From assembly GCA_964545925.1 (NCBI GenBank), contig CAZJHM010000001.1:1-59896 (forward strand): a DNA stretch of 59,896 nucleotides, read 5' to 3'. Shown piece after piece: positions 8,020 through 16,604 of the stretch. The DNA comes from CAZJHM01 sp964545925 (lineage in GTDB: Archaea > Iainarchaeota > Iainarchaeia > Iainarchaeales > CAZJHM01). Both the position numbers and the translations under genes were made by a program. The notes beneath the pieces were generated by a model. The model had not been told where the DNA came from. It did no database searches and saw only the letters and a program-made list of their open reading frames with translations. Within the stretch, counting starts at the first letter, position 1. Each line of letters begins with the position of its first letter.

Positions 8020-8409
8020 ATGAGTAGAGATGTTATAGCAGATGCATTGGTTCATATAACAAACAGCGAAAAAGCCGCAAAGACAGAATGCAGATTTAAG
8101 CCTGCTTCAAAACTTTTGGGAGAAGTTCTCAAACTTCTACAAAAAGAAGGATATATTGGAGAGTTTGAATATATAGAAAATAAAAAAGGCGGCGAATATG
8201 TGATTCAATTACAAGGAAAAATAAACATGTCCAAAGCAATAAAACCAAGATATGCTGTTAAGAAAGATGATATTGAAAAATTTGAAAAAAGTTTTTTGCC
8301 AGCATTTGATATCGGGATATTAATAATCTCCACTCCACAAGGAGTTATGACAAACAAAGAAACAAAGAAAAAAGAGATAGGAGGAAGGTTGATTGCTTAT
8401 GTCTATTAA
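8020..8409 (+). CDS. rps8: Ribosomal protein uS8
   Basis: Primary 16S rRNA binder. The 129 residues run from the ATG at 8020, preceded by GGTGA (8010-8014) at 5 nt. DVIADALVHITNSEKA, PASKLLGEVLKLLQKEGYIGEFEYIE and the C-terminal GILIISTPQGVMTNKE are archaeal uS8 features. An upstream in-frame GTG is part of the Shine-Dalgarno. The end overlaps rpl6. Confidence 0.97.
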   Translation: MSRDVIADALVHITNSEKAAKTECRFKPASKLLGEVLKLLQKEGYIGEFEYIENKKGGEYVIQLQGKINMSKAIKPRYAVKKDDIEKFEKSFLPAFDIGILIISTPQGVMTNKETKKKEIGGRLIAYVY

Positions 8410-8941
8410 AATTGAAAGAAAAGTCGTATTGCCACAAGGAATAACAGCTGAAATAAAGGGGCTTAATATAAAGATTCAAGGCCCAAAAGGAACAGTTGAA
8501 AGACAATTCAGGGCAACAGGAATAGAGATACTTAAAGGGGAAAATGAACTGATTGTTAAAGGAAATGAAAAAAAGAAAGTAATTGGGGCAAAAGCAGGAG
8601 CATTACAAGCACACTTAAAAAATATGGTTGATGGTGCAGAAAAAGGATTTATTTCAAAACTTGCAGTTGTTTATAGTCACTTCCCAATGAATGTTTCAGT
8701 AAAGGAAAACAGAGTAGAAATAACAAACTTCACAGGAGAAAAACAACCAAGAATAGCAAAAATTGTATTAGGAACAAAAGTCAGCATAAAGGGAAAAGAC
8801 ATAACAGTTGAAGGAAATGATATTGAAGCTGTTGGACAGACAGCTGCAAACATGGAACAAGCTACAAAAGTCAGAAACAAAGATAGAAGAATTTATTTTG
8901 ATGGAATTTATATTACTGAAAAAGCCCATAAGGTGTTGTAA
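8399..8941 (+). CDS. rpl6: Ribosomal protein uL6
   Basis: Large-subunit protein near the sarcin-ricin loop. It has two similar domains: VVLPQGITAEIKGLNIKIQGPKG, then VSVKENRVEITNFTGEKQ with VEGNDIEAVGQTAANMEQAT. From the ATG at 8399 it has 180 residues. An in-frame TTG two codons earlier is less likely, because GGAGG (about 8380) is better spaced for the ATG. Confidence 0.97.
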   Translation: MSIKIERKVVLPQGITAEIKGLNIKIQGPKGTVERQFRATGIEILKGENELIVKGNEKKKVIGAKAGALQAHLKNMVDGAEKGFISKLAVVYSHFPMNVSVKENRVEITNFTGEKQPRIAKIVLGTKVSIKGKDITVEGNDIEAVGQTAANMEQATKVRNKDRRIYFDGIYITEKAHKVL

Positions 8942-9433
8942 ATGGATGAAATAAAGAAAATTGCGCAAAAAATAAAGAAAAAACAGAAACTACCTGTTTT
9001 CAGAGGAAGATTTGGAAAGCGCAAACTAAGAAGAAGAAGCAAAGAAAAATGGAACAAATGGAGAAGACCAAGAGGAACAGATATATTATTAAGAAAAGAT
9101 GATGGTTCAATTCCAAAAATAGGATACAGTAGACCTTCAGAAATAAGAGGTTTTCATCCAAGTGGAATGGAAATAATTTATATTGGGACACCAAAAGAAC
9201 TTGAAAATATAGGAAAAGAAAAAATAGTTGTAATTAAAGGAAAAGTTGGTGGGAAAAAAAGAATAGAAATAGTAAAAAAAGCTGAAGAATTAGGAATTAA
9301 AGTTTCAAACAAAGGAAAACAAAAAGAAGAAAAGAAAATTAAGGAAAAACCAAAAATTGAAGAAAAGATAAAGAAAGAAACAGTCAAAAAAGAAGAAAAG
9401 CCAAAAAAGGTGAAAAAGAATGCATCTAAATAA
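8942..9433 (+). CDS. rpl32e: Ribosomal protein eL32
   Basis: Archaeal/eukaryotic large-subunit protein. FRGRFGKRKLRRRSKEKWNK, KIGYSRPSEIRGFHPSG and the VIKGKVGGKKRIEIVKKAEELGIKV region match eL32. The last about 45 residues are a Lys/Glu-rich tail beyond the family core. The stop codon of uL6 abuts its ATG, and the tail overlaps rpl19e. Confidence 0.95.
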   Translation: MDEIKKIAQKIKKKQKLPVFRGRFGKRKLRRRSKEKWNKWRRPRGTDILLRKDDGSIPKIGYSRPSEIRGFHPSGMEIIYIGTPKELENIGKEKIVVIKGKVGGKKRIEIVKKAEELGIKVSNKGKQKEEKKIKEKPKIEEKIKKETVKKEEKPKKVKKNASK

Positions 9434-9872
9434 AGCAAAAGAACTTGCAGCAGATATATTAGGAATAGGAAAAACAAGAGTTAAAATAAAAACCCAAGAT
9501 TCTGCAAAGATAAAGGATGCTATGACAAGAGAAGACATAAGAGTTTTGATTAATGAAGGTTTGATTGGAAAAGATAATCAAAATGAACAAAGTAGAGGAA
9601 GAGCAAGAAAGAGAATGATTAAGAAAAAGAAAGGAAGAGGAGGAGGAAAAGGAAAAAGAAAAGGAACTAAAAAAGCAAGAGCAAAAGTTGAAAGAGCATG
9701 GGTAGATAGAGTAAGAGGTTTAAGAAAAAGATTAAAAGAATTGAAAAAAGAAATGCCTGAAGAAGTGAAAAAACTTAACTATACAAAAATAAAGAAAAAA
9801 ATAAAAGGGAATTATTTTAGAGGAAAAAGATATTTGGAGAACTATGTTAAAAAAGAAGGTGCTGAACAATGA
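9420..9872 (+). CDS. rpl19e: Ribosomal protein eL19
   Basis: Archaeal/eukaryotic large-subunit protein, 150 residues. LNKAKELAADILGIGKTRVK, REDIRVLINEGLI and the very basic KGRGGGKGKRKGTKKARA linker leading into a long helix are characteristic. AGGTG lies just upstream of the ATG at 9420. It overlaps rpl18 by 4 nt. Confidence 0.97.
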   Translation: MHLNKAKELAADILGIGKTRVKIKTQDSAKIKDAMTREDIRVLINEGLIGKDNQNEQSRGRARKRMIKKKKGRGGGKGKRKGTKKARAKVERAWVDRVRGLRKRLKELKKEMPEEVKKLNYTKIKKKIKGNYFRGKRYLENYVKKEGAEQ

Positions 9873-10384
9873 AAAAAACTTTTGCTACAAAATTTAATAG
9901 AAGAATAGAAAAAAAGACAAATTATAGGAAAAGACTTGGTTTTGCAAAAAGTGGAACAGAAAAAGCAATATTTAGAAGAACAAACAAAAGAATAATTGGA
10001 CAAATAGTTACATATTTACCAAAAGGAGACATAACAATTACACAAGCTGAATCAAAAGAATTCTCAAAAATAGAACCAAAAATAGCTGGAAAAAATCTTC
10101 CAAGTGCATATTTAACAGGATTGCTTTTAGGAAAAAGAGCAATGGAAAAAGGAATTCAAAAAGCAAATTTAGATATTGGATTTTACACACCAGTGCATAA
10201 AGGAAAATGGTGTGCATTCCTAAAAGGATTATTGGAAGCAGGAATGGATATAAAGCACGAAGAAAAAATAATTCCAAGCACAGATAGATTATATGGAAAA
10301 CATATTTCAGAAGAAATTGTAAAAAAAGTTGAAGAAATAAAAAAAATGATTAATGAAGGAAAGTTTAACAAGGTGAATAAATGA
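9869..10384 (+). CDS. rpl18: Ribosomal protein uL18
   Basis: 5S rRNA-binding protein. The 171 residues include NYRKRLGFAKSGTEKAIFR, LPSAYLTGLLLGKRAMEKG and HKGKWCAFLKGLLEAGMDI, the archaeal/eukaryotic (L5e-like) form. Position after eL19 and before uS5 is standard. Both ends overlap neighbours. Confidence 0.97.
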   Translation: MKKTFATKFNRRIEKKTNYRKRLGFAKSGTEKAIFRRTNKRIIGQIVTYLPKGDITITQAESKEFSKIEPKIAGKNLPSAYLTGLLLGKRAMEKGIQKANLDIGFYTPVHKGKWCAFLKGLLEAGMDIKHEEKIIPSTDRLYGKHISEEIVKKVEEIKKMINEGKFNKVNK

Positions 10385-11031
10385 ATCCAGAAGACAAAGC
10401 AGAAAAATTTAAGGATTGGGTTCCAAAAACAGAGCTTGGAAAGAAAGTTCTGTCTGGGCAAGTAAAATCTTTGGAAGAGATATTGAAAAAAGGTAACAAG
10501 ATACAAGAGCCTGAAATTGTGGATTATTTAACAGATTTAAAAGAAGAAATAATAGATATAAGAAAAACAACAAGAGTTGTTAGAGCTGGAAGAAAATTTT
10601 CATTTGCAGCTGCTATATTAGTAGGAGATGAAAATGGAGTAATAGGATTGGGAACAGCAAAAGACAAAGAAAGATTACAAGCAATAAAAAAAGCAGCAAA
10701 AAAAGCAAGATTGGAAATAATAAAAATTGATAAAGGATGTGGAAGTTGGGAATGCCAATGCGGAACAAAGCACAGTATTCCTTTTAAAACAGAAGGAAAA
10801 TCAGGTTCAGTAAAGATGATACTTTCTCCTGCTCCAAAAGGAACAGGATTAGTTGTTGGAAAAAATGTTAAAATTATTTTCCAATTTGCAGGAATAAAAG
10901 ATGTTTGGAGTAAAACATTTGGTTCAACAGATACAAGATTGAGTTTTGTAAGAGCAACAATTGATGCTTTGAAAAACATTAATAATATGAAACTTTCAAA
11001 TGATATAGAGAGAAAAATAAAAGGTGACTGA
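10381..11031 (+). CDS. rps5: Ribosomal protein uS5
   Basis: Small-subunit protein at the mRNA entry channel, involved in decoding fidelity. The double-stranded RNA-binding-like domain shows VVRAGRKFSFAAAILVGDEN and GVIGLGTAKDKE. The C-terminal domain shows SPAPKGTGLVVG and AGIKDVWSKTFGST. Length 216 residues. The stop TGA lies right after the GGTGA used by rpl30. Confidence 0.97.
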   Translation: MNPEDKAEKFKDWVPKTELGKKVLSGQVKSLEEILKKGNKIQEPEIVDYLTDLKEEIIDIRKTTRVVRAGRKFSFAAAILVGDENGVIGLGTAKDKERLQAIKKAAKKARLEIIKIDKGCGSWECQCGTKHSIPFKTEGKSGSVKMILSPAPKGTGLVVGKNVKIIFQFAGIKDVWSKTFGSTDTRLSFVRATIDALKNINNMKLSNDIERKIKGD

Positions 11032-11032
11032 A

Positions 11033-11419
11033 TTGTACGGAGTAATTTGGATAAGAGGAATAATAAAGGCAAAACCAAGAGTAAGGAAAACATTGGAATC
11101 TTTAGGTTTGGATAAAAAGAACTCTCTCGCAATTATTCCTGAAGACAGGAAAAAAATGCTTAAAATAATTGAAGGATTTGTCACATATGGAGAAATAAAC
11201 AAAGAAACTTTGACAAAAATAATAAAAAAGAAATTGAAAATTGAAAATCCTGAGAAAAAAGCCGAGAAAATACTAAAAGGAGAAGAAAAAGTTGTTTTCC
11301 ATTTAAGACCTCCAAGCAAAGGATTTGAAAGAGGAGGAATAAAAAAATTCTATAAAGAAGGTGGAGCAATAGGATATAGAGGCTCAGATATAAATCAATT
11401 ATTAGGAAGGATGATTTAA
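11033..11419 (+). CDS. rpl30: Ribosomal protein uL30 (TTG start)
   Basis: Large-subunit protein; 128 residues. The TTG at 11033 is preferred as start. GGTGA (11023-11027) lies exactly 5 nt upstream, as at the ATG starts of rps8 and neighbours, and the N-terminus then reads YGVIWIRGIIKAKPRVRKTL. A GTG at 11024 in the same frame is part of that Shine-Dalgarno. The C-terminal GIKKFYKEGGAIGYRG matches archaeal/eukaryotic uL30. Confidence 0.93.
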   Translation: MYGVIWIRGIIKAKPRVRKTLESLGLDKKNSLAIIPEDRKKMLKIIEGFVTYGEINKETLTKIIKKKLKIENPEKKAEKILKGEEKVVFHLRPPSKGFERGGIKKFYKEGGAIGYRGSDINQLLGRMI

Positions 11420-11833
11420 ATGGTTGAAAGAAAAAGAAGAAAACTTAACAAATTAAGGGGCAAAAGAACCCATGGAAAAGGAGACACAAAAAACAAAAGA
11501 GGAGGAGGCTCAAGAGGAGGAAGAGGAAAAGCTGGCTCTCATAAACATAAATATAATTTATATTGTTATGATTTCGGAACTGAAAGAAAAAGAATTATTG
11601 CAAAAAAAGCACTTGTTGCTTTGAATATAGATGAATTAAACAAAATAGTGGAAAAGAAAATTGAAGAAGGAAAAATAAAAGACATAGAAGAAATTCATAT
11701 AGATGGAAAAGAATGGAAAATAGATAAGATTTTAGGAAGAGGAAATCCAAGATATAATTATTTTTTTGAAAATATCCAACTAAGTAAAAAGGCTGATGAA
11801 AAACTAAATATGTTTGAAAGTGAGGATAAATGA
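11420..11833 (+). CDS. rpl15: Ribosomal protein uL15
   Basis: Large-subunit protein with the glycine/basic N-terminus (KLRGKRTHGKGDTKNKRGGG, GGRGKAGSHKHKYN) and a globular C-terminal half (LGRGNPRYNYFFEN). The 137 residues are typical of archaea. It overlaps secY by 4 nt, the conserved uL15-SecY coupling. Confidence 0.96.
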   Translation: MVERKRRKLNKLRGKRTHGKGDTKNKRGGGSRGGRGKAGSHKHKYNLYCYDFGTERKRIIAKKALVALNIDELNKIVEKKIEEGKIKDIEEIHIDGKEWKIDKILGRGNPRYNYFFENIQLSKKADEKLNMFESEDK

Positions 11834-13200
11834 ATCTCCTACATGCACTAGAGCCTATTTATTCATTAATTCCTACTATTAAGGCTCCTGTTAAAGAGAT
11901 TCCAATAACAAAAAAATTAATGTGGGCAGGAATTGCACTTTTAATATTTTATGCTATGGGAGAAATTGGAGTAATAGGTATTTCTTCTACTGCTGAAGCT
12001 CAATTAAAACAATTTCAAATAATTCTTGCAAGTAAAATGGGAAGCATAATAACTTTGGGAATTGGCCCAATTGTTATGGCATCTATATTTTTACAACTTT
12101 TAATGGGGGCAGGATTATTTACAATGGATAGAAATAATCCTACAGATAGAGCAAGATTTCAAGGATTGCAAAAACTGCTTGCTATTATTTTATGTTTTAT
12201 AGAAGGAATAATGTATATGGCAGGATTTTTAGTTCCTGCAGAAGGAATGTGGTTAGTTGTTCTTATACAAATTGCCTTAGGTGGAATTATACTTATTTAT
12301 TTAGATGAAATTGTAAGTAAATATGGAATAGGTTCAGGAGTTGGATTGTTTATTGCTGGTGGAGTAAGTGCTTCTTTTTTCTGGCAAGTATTAAGACCTC
12401 CAATTGAAACAGCTATTGAAAGAATTGACCCAGGATTAATATTTTCATTTATAGAATCATTATCTACTGGTGCAGACTTTACTCTTTTCTTTCCATTAAT
12501 AATGGCAATAATTGTTTATATTGGAATAATAATTATTGAAGGAATACATGTAAATATTCCTTTGGCAATGGGAGTAAAAGGAGTAGGAGGAAGATATCCA
12601 ATAAAATTATTATATGTTTCAAATATGCCTATTATATTAGCTGTTGCTTTGTTTGCAAACTTTCACTTGTGGGCAAACTTTACTACAGGAATTCCTATTT
12701 TAAGTTCAATATTATCTGGATTAGCTTGGGCTACAACTGCTCCAAATGGTTTGTTTATAGATATAATTAGGAATGTTTCAGCAGAAGGAATAGGTGTTCT
12801 TTTAGTTGACCCTTTATCAGGATTAATCTTACAAGGAATTTCATATACTATTATGCTTGTTATTGCATCAGTTGTATTTGGAATATTTTGGGTAGATATG
12901 AGTGGACAAGGTTCAGAAGCAATTTCAAACCAGTTAATGAGTTCAGGAATGCACATACCCGGATTTAGAAAAGATCCAAGAATAATAAAATCAATATTAG
13001 ACAGATATATTCCTACAATAACTATTTTAGGTTCAATATTTGTTGCTCTATTAGCTGCAATTGGAGACATGACTTTGGGAACATTAACTTCTGGAATAGG
13101 AATACTTCTTACAGTAGGAATAATTTACAGATTATATGAAGAATTAGCAAAAGAGCAACTTGTTCAAACACATCCTTTGCTCGGGAAAATATTTAAATGA
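11830..13200 (+). CDS. secY: Preprotein translocase subunit SecY (Sec61 alpha)
   Basis: Pore subunit of the protein-conducting channel in the cytoplasmic membrane. Its 456 residues carry about ten hydrophobic helices. DRARFQGLQKLLAI, the lateral-gate helices and the cytoplasmic loop MSGQGSEAISNQLMSSG with MHIPGFRKDPR are SecY signatures. It ends the spc block, and the next gene encodes a DUF106/EMC3 insertase. The window also encodes SecD and SecF. Confidence 0.97.
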   Translation: MNLLHALEPIYSLIPTIKAPVKEIPITKKLMWAGIALLIFYAMGEIGVIGISSTAEAQLKQFQIILASKMGSIITLGIGPIVMASIFLQLLMGAGLFTMDRNNPTDRARFQGLQKLLAIILCFIEGIMYMAGFLVPAEGMWLVVLIQIALGGIILIYLDEIVSKYGIGSGVGLFIAGGVSASFFWQVLRPPIETAIERIDPGLIFSFIESLSTGADFTLFFPLIMAIIVYIGIIIIEGIHVNIPLAMGVKGVGGRYPIKLLYVSNMPIILAVALFANFHLWANFTTGIPILSSILSGLAWATTAPNGLFIDIIRNVSAEGIGVLLVDPLSGLILQGISYTIMLVIASVVFGIFWVDMSGQGSEAISNQLMSSGMHIPGFRKDPRIIKSILDRYIPTITILGSIFVALLAAIGDMTLGTLTSGIGILLTVGIIYRLYEELAKEQLVQTHPLLGKIFK

Positions 13201-13272
13201 AAGGTTTTTAAAGGTTGAGGGATAAAAAATGTTTAATACTAAAAAAAGATTTCTTTTTTGTGTGGTGAGCAA

Positions 13273-13746
13273 ATGTTAATAAATCCAATAATAGATATAA
13301 CCCTAATTGCCTTAGCTGTAAGCATGTTCACATTTATAATACAGGAAAAAACAGGGGCAAAAAAGAAGATGGAACAGTCAAAAAAACAAATGGATGAATT
13401 AAAAAAGAAAATTGATGATTTGCAGAAAAATCCTGAAAAAAACAAAAAAGAAATTGAGAACTTAACACATGAAATGCTAAAAAATTCAGCAGAAACAATG
13501 AAGGCAAGTTTTGGGACAATGAAATACACAATGATTCCCGTCTTAATTGTATTTATTTTAACAGGTTGGGTATATGGAGAAGAAACAATTGTCTTTCCTG
13601 AACCTATGGTTATACCTTGGTTTGGAGAAGGATTTTCAATAGTTCTTTACACAAGCACAAATTGGTTTGGATGGTATATTCTTATTTCACTTGTTTCAAG
13701 TATAATTATTAATTTAGTTGGAAAAAGGTTGATAAAACATGACTAG
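13273..13746 (+). CDS. DUF106/EMC3-family membrane insertase
   Basis: Integral membrane protein of the Oxa1/YidC superfamily, archaeal EMC3/TMCO1 (DUF106) branch, thought to insert membrane proteins. The 157 residues show an N-terminal helix, a charged coiled coil (about residues 25-75, KKKMEQSKKQMDELKKKIDD), then two or three membrane helices with MKYTMIPVLIVFILTGWVYG. The start is the ATG at 13273 after GGTGA (13264-13268). Position directly after secY matches other archaea, but the adk gene usually between them is absent. Confidence 0.87.
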   Translation: MLINPIIDITLIALAVSMFTFIIQEKTGAKKKMEQSKKQMDELKKKIDDLQKNPEKNKKEIENLTHEMLKNSAETMKASFGTMKYTMIPVLIVFILTGWVYGEETIVFPEPMVIPWFGEGFSIVLYTSTNWFGWYILISLVSSIIINLVGKRLIKHD

Positions 13747-14074
13747 AAATTTCCAGAAAACATTGAAAAGAAAAAAAAGATGCACACCTAAGAAAACAAA
13801 GGTTTATTATGTTAGAGAAAAAACTGGAAAAAGAATTTGTGGTTTATGTTCAGGCATATTAATGGGAATACCACATGGAAAAACAGATTCTAAAATTAAT
13901 GCATTAAGTAAAACAGAAAAAAGACCATCTGTTCCATTCGGGGGAGTATTATGCTCAAAATGCAGAAGGAAAATAATATCTGAAAAAGTAAAGATTGAAG
14001 CAGGAATAAAAAAAATTGATGATTTAGAACATAACACTAAGAAATTTGTAAAACAAGTGATAAGAAATGACTGA
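13739..14074 (+). CDS. rpl34e: Ribosomal protein eL34
   Basis: Archaeal/eukaryotic large-subunit protein of 111 residues, with zinc-binding cysteine pairs C34/C37 (RICGLC) and C72/C75 (LCSKC). It overlaps the insertase gene by 8 nt and rpl14e by 8 nt. The cytidylate kinase gene often found beside it is missing. Confidence 0.93.
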   Translation: MTRNFQKTLKRKKRCTPKKTKVYYVREKTGKRICGLCSGILMGIPHGKTDSKINALSKTEKRPSVPFGGVLCSKCRRKIISEKVKIEAGIKKIDDLEHNTKKFVKQVIRND

Positions 14075-14282
14075 AAACGGAAGAATTTGCATAATATTAG
14101 CAGGAAGAAGAGCCGGAAAACATTGTATAATGATTGGAGAAAAAGATGGGATGTCTTTGATTTTATTAGCAAATGGCAAAAAAAGAAAATGTAACCCAAA
14201 ACACTTATGGCTTACTGAAAAAAAGATTGAAACAAAAGAAGAAGGAAAAATTCAAGAAAAGTTAAAGGAGTTGGATAAATAA
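14067..14282 (+). CDS. rpl14e: Ribosomal protein eL14
   Basis: Small KOW-type ribosomal protein. GRICIILAGRRAGKHCIMIGEK is the family signature, and CNPKHLWLTEKKIE follows. Its 71 residues are the short archaeal form. The stop codon overlaps the rps13 start by one base. Many archaea place the pseudouridine synthase cbf5 after this gene; here rps13 follows at once. Confidence 0.9.
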   Translation: MTENGRICIILAGRRAGKHCIMIGEKDGMSLILLANGKKRKCNPKHLWLTEKKIETKEEGKIQEKLKELDK

Positions 14283-14749
14283 TGGCAGTCAAAGACTTAG
14301 ATTTAATTGTTAGAATAGTAAACAAAGATTTAGATGGAAAACAAAATGTTGCAAGAGCTCTTACAGATATAAAAGGAATTGGAACAAGAATGGGAGAAAA
14401 TATAGCCAAACAATTAAATAAAGAAACAGGATTTAGTTTAAGAGAAAAAATTGGAAATATAGGAGAAAAAGAAAAGAAAGTTCTTGAAGATATAATTGAA
14501 AATCCAACAAAACATGGATTAAAAGAATATCACTTAAACAGAAGAAAAGATATAGAAACCGGAGAAAACAAACATAAGATAATGGGAGACTGGGACTTTA
14601 GTATAAGACAAGACAAACAAAGAGAAGGAAAAACAAAATCATACAAAGGATTAAGACATACTTGGGGTTTAACAGTCAGAGGACAGAAAACAAAATCAAC
14701 TCATAGAAAAAGAGGCGGAATTGTCGGTGTTGTAAAGAAAGACAAATAG
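14282..14749 (+). CDS. rps13: Ribosomal protein uS13
   Basis: Small-subunit head protein contacting the P-site tRNA and uL5. VRIVNKDLDGKQNVARALTD and IKGIGTRMGENIAK form the helix-hairpin part. YKGLRHTWGLTVRGQKTKST with HRKRGGIVGV is the archaeal/eukaryotic C-terminus. Length 155 residues. Confidence 0.97.
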   Translation: MAVKDLDLIVRIVNKDLDGKQNVARALTDIKGIGTRMGENIAKQLNKETGFSLREKIGNIGEKEKKVLEDIIENPTKHGLKEYHLNRRKDIETGENKHKIMGDWDFSIRQDKQREGKTKSYKGLRHTWGLTVRGQKTKSTHRKRGGIVGVVKKDK

Positions 14750-14758
14750 GTGAAATAA

Positions 14759-15346
14759 ATGGGAGACCCAAAAAAAATCAGAAAAACATATTCAAGACCT
14801 ATGAAAAGATGGGATAAAGATAGAATAATAGAAGAAGGAAAACTTGTTGAAACTTATGGACTAAGGAATAAAAAAGAAATTGCAAAAGCTCGTTCTCTAC
14901 TTTCAAGAAAAAGAAGTGTTGCTAGAGAATTATTGGGCTCTCCAAACAAAGACAAAGAAGAAAAGCTTATGAACAGTTTGAGAAGAATAGGAATTCTTTC
15001 TACAAATGCAAATTTGGATGATATTTTATCTCTTACAATTGAACCTTTATTGGAAAGAAGATTACAAACAATTGTTTTCAAAAAAGGATTAGCAAATACA
15101 ATTGAACAAGCAAGACAATTGGTTGTTCATAGACACATTGTTGTTAATGGTAGCATTGTTAATGCTCCAGGATATATAGTAAAAAAAGAAGAAGAAAAAA
15201 CAATTGCATACAAAAAAAGTGAAATGAAAGATAAGATAATGCCAAAGAAAAAAATGCATATAGAAAAACAAGAAGAGAAAAAAGAGTCACTCAAAGAAAA
15301 ATTTGAGGCAGTAAAACCAAAAGAAGAGGTAATAAAAAATGAGTAA
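14759..15346 (+). CDS. rps4: Ribosomal protein uS4
   Basis: Primary 16S rRNA binder and assembly starter. GDPKKIRKTYSRPMKRWDKD, the ARSLLSRKR region and the S4 domain ERRLQTIVFKKGLANTIEQA with QLVVHRHIVVNGSIVNAPGY are diagnostic. The last about 40 residues are a Lys/Glu tail. AGGTGA sits 6 nt before the ATG. Confidence 0.97.
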   Translation: MGDPKKIRKTYSRPMKRWDKDRIIEEGKLVETYGLRNKKEIAKARSLLSRKRSVARELLGSPNKDKEEKLMNSLRRIGILSTNANLDDILSLTIEPLLERRLQTIVFKKGLANTIEQARQLVVHRHIVVNGSIVNAPGYIVKKEEEKTIAYKKSEMKDKIMPKKKMHIEKQEEKKESLKEKFEAVKPKEEVIKNE

Positions 15347-15725
15347 AAAAGGTATAGTTCATATTTATTCCTCATTTAACAACACAATAATATTACTTAC
15401 TGATGTTACTGGGGCAGAAGTAATTGCACAAAGTAGTGGAGGACAAGTTGTTAAAGCACAACATAAAGAATCAAGTCCTTTTGCAGCAATGAAAGCATCA
15501 GAGATAGTTGCTGAAAGAGCAAAAGAAAGAGGATTTGTTGAAGTTGATGTAAGAGTTAGAGGAGCTGGAGGAAACAGAACAAAAAACCCTGGACAAGGTG
15601 CAGAAGCAGCAATAAAAAGCTTAACAAGAAATGGATTAATGATAAGGAATATTGAAAATGTAACTCCTTTACCACATGATGGATGTAGAAAGAAAAAAAG
15701 ATATAGAGGAAAGAAAAACAGGTGA
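15339..15725 (+). CDS. rps11: Ribosomal protein uS11
   Basis: Platform protein contacting mRNA in the E site. GIVHIYSSFNNTIILLTDVT, SSPFAAMKASEIVAERAKE, RVRGAGGNRTKNPGQGA and the C-terminal TPLPHDGCRKKKRYRGKK are nearly invariant. The stop TGA (15723-15725) is the last part of GGTGA, which serves as the Shine-Dalgarno for rpo3. Confidence 0.98.
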   Translation: MSKKGIVHIYSSFNNTIILLTDVTGAEVIAQSSGGQVVKAQHKESSPFAAMKASEIVAERAKERGFVEVDVRVRGAGGNRTKNPGQGAEAAIKSLTRNGLMIRNIENVTPLPHDGCRKKKRYRGKKNR

Positions 15726-15729
15726 TTAT

Positions 15730-16479
15730 GTGAATATAAAAAAGCTCGGAGAAGAAAACAGAAACTTTGGTTTTTTGGTAGAGGATACAACAATAGAGTA
15801 TATGAATGCCCTAAGAAGAACAATAATGTCACATACTCCTTGCTTAGCAATTGACAAAGTATTAGTCTCTGCAAATGATGGAGTAATATTTGATGAAATG
15901 CTATCTCACAGAATAGGACTTATACCTTTAACAACACCAGAGGAATATAAGAAAAAATCAAAAGTAAAATTAGTATTAGAGAAAAAAGGTCCTGGGGATG
16001 TATATTCAAAAGACATAAAAAGTTCAGACACAGCAGTTCATCCTTTAAGCGAAGACATACTCATAACAAAATTAAGAGACAATGAAGAATTAAGATTGGA
16101 AATGTCTGCAAGAATGGGAGTTGGAAAAGAACATTCAAAATGGCAACCAGCAATTGTTTCATATTCACAAATATTTGCACTTAAGAACTCAAAAAAACCA
16201 CAGTTATTGAAAAAAGCACAAGAGTCATGTCCTGAAGCTGTAATTCAATCAACTGCAAATAAAATTAAGATAGCAGATAGAAAAAAGTGTCTTGCATGCA
16301 CAGCATGTAAGGAACTCTTAGAAGATAATGACACAGAAATAGAACATGATGAAAATGCTTTTGTCCTGTATATTGAGCCTTTGGGACAAATAGAACTATC
16401 TATTCTTATAGATAAAGCAGTTGATTCAATAGAAGAAAAGCTCGATGAACTAGAAGAAGAATTAAAAAAGATTGCATAG
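15730..16479 (+). CDS. rpoD: RNA polymerase subunit Rpo3 (D), GTG start
   Basis: Assembly-platform subunit (alpha/Rpb3 homologue) that dimerises with Rpo11. The frame is open upstream, but GGTGA (15721-15725) lies 4 nt before the GTG at 15730 and the protein then starts at the family core (RNFGFLVEDTTIEYMNALRR). Length 249 residues. A ferredoxin-like insert carries C167, C187, C190 and C193 (KKCLACTACKE), enough for one [4Fe-4S] cluster as in some archaeal D subunits. The tRNA-Leu follows directly. Confidence 0.95.
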   Translation: MNIKKLGEENRNFGFLVEDTTIEYMNALRRTIMSHTPCLAIDKVLVSANDGVIFDEMLSHRIGLIPLTTPEEYKKKSKVKLVLEKKGPGDVYSKDIKSSDTAVHPLSEDILITKLRDNEELRLEMSARMGVGKEHSKWQPAIVSYSQIFALKNSKKPQLLKKAQESCPEAVIQSTANKIKIADRKKCLACTACKELLEDNDTEIEHDENAFVLYIEPLGQIELSILIDKAVDSIEEKLDELEEELKKIA

Positions 16480-16492
16480 AATAATTTACTAT

Positions 16493-16576
16493 GCAGGGGT
16501 TCCCGAGCGGCCAAAGGGGCAGGACTTAAGATCCTGTGGCTTAGTGCCTTCGGCGGTTCGAATCCGCCTCCCTGCA
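16493..16576 (+). tRNA. tRNA-Leu (anticodon UAA)
   Basis: Acceptor GCAGGGG (16493-16499) pairs with TCCCTGC (16569-16575, one G-U), followed by discriminator A. The anticodon stem CAGGA/TCCTG (16520-16524, 16532-16536) flanks loop CTTAAGA with anticodon TAA at 16527-16529. There is a long variable arm (class II), and the T arm is GGCGG-TTCGAAT-CCGCC. CCA is not encoded. It sits between rpo3 and rpl18e, on the same strand and apparently inside the ribosomal transcription unit. Confidence 0.97.
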
Positions 16577-16604
16577 TTTGAGTTATAAGAAAAAGTGATA
16601 AGAA

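Noticed and set aside
13229..13279. 16-codon ORF (ATGTTTAATACT...) between secY and the insertase gene
   Set aside because: No Shine-Dalgarno, and it overlaps the GGTGA and start of the next gene; probably chance.
16245..16577. 110-codon minus-strand frame
   Set aside because: It reads through the complement of tRNA-Leu and rpo3, both of which are clear.
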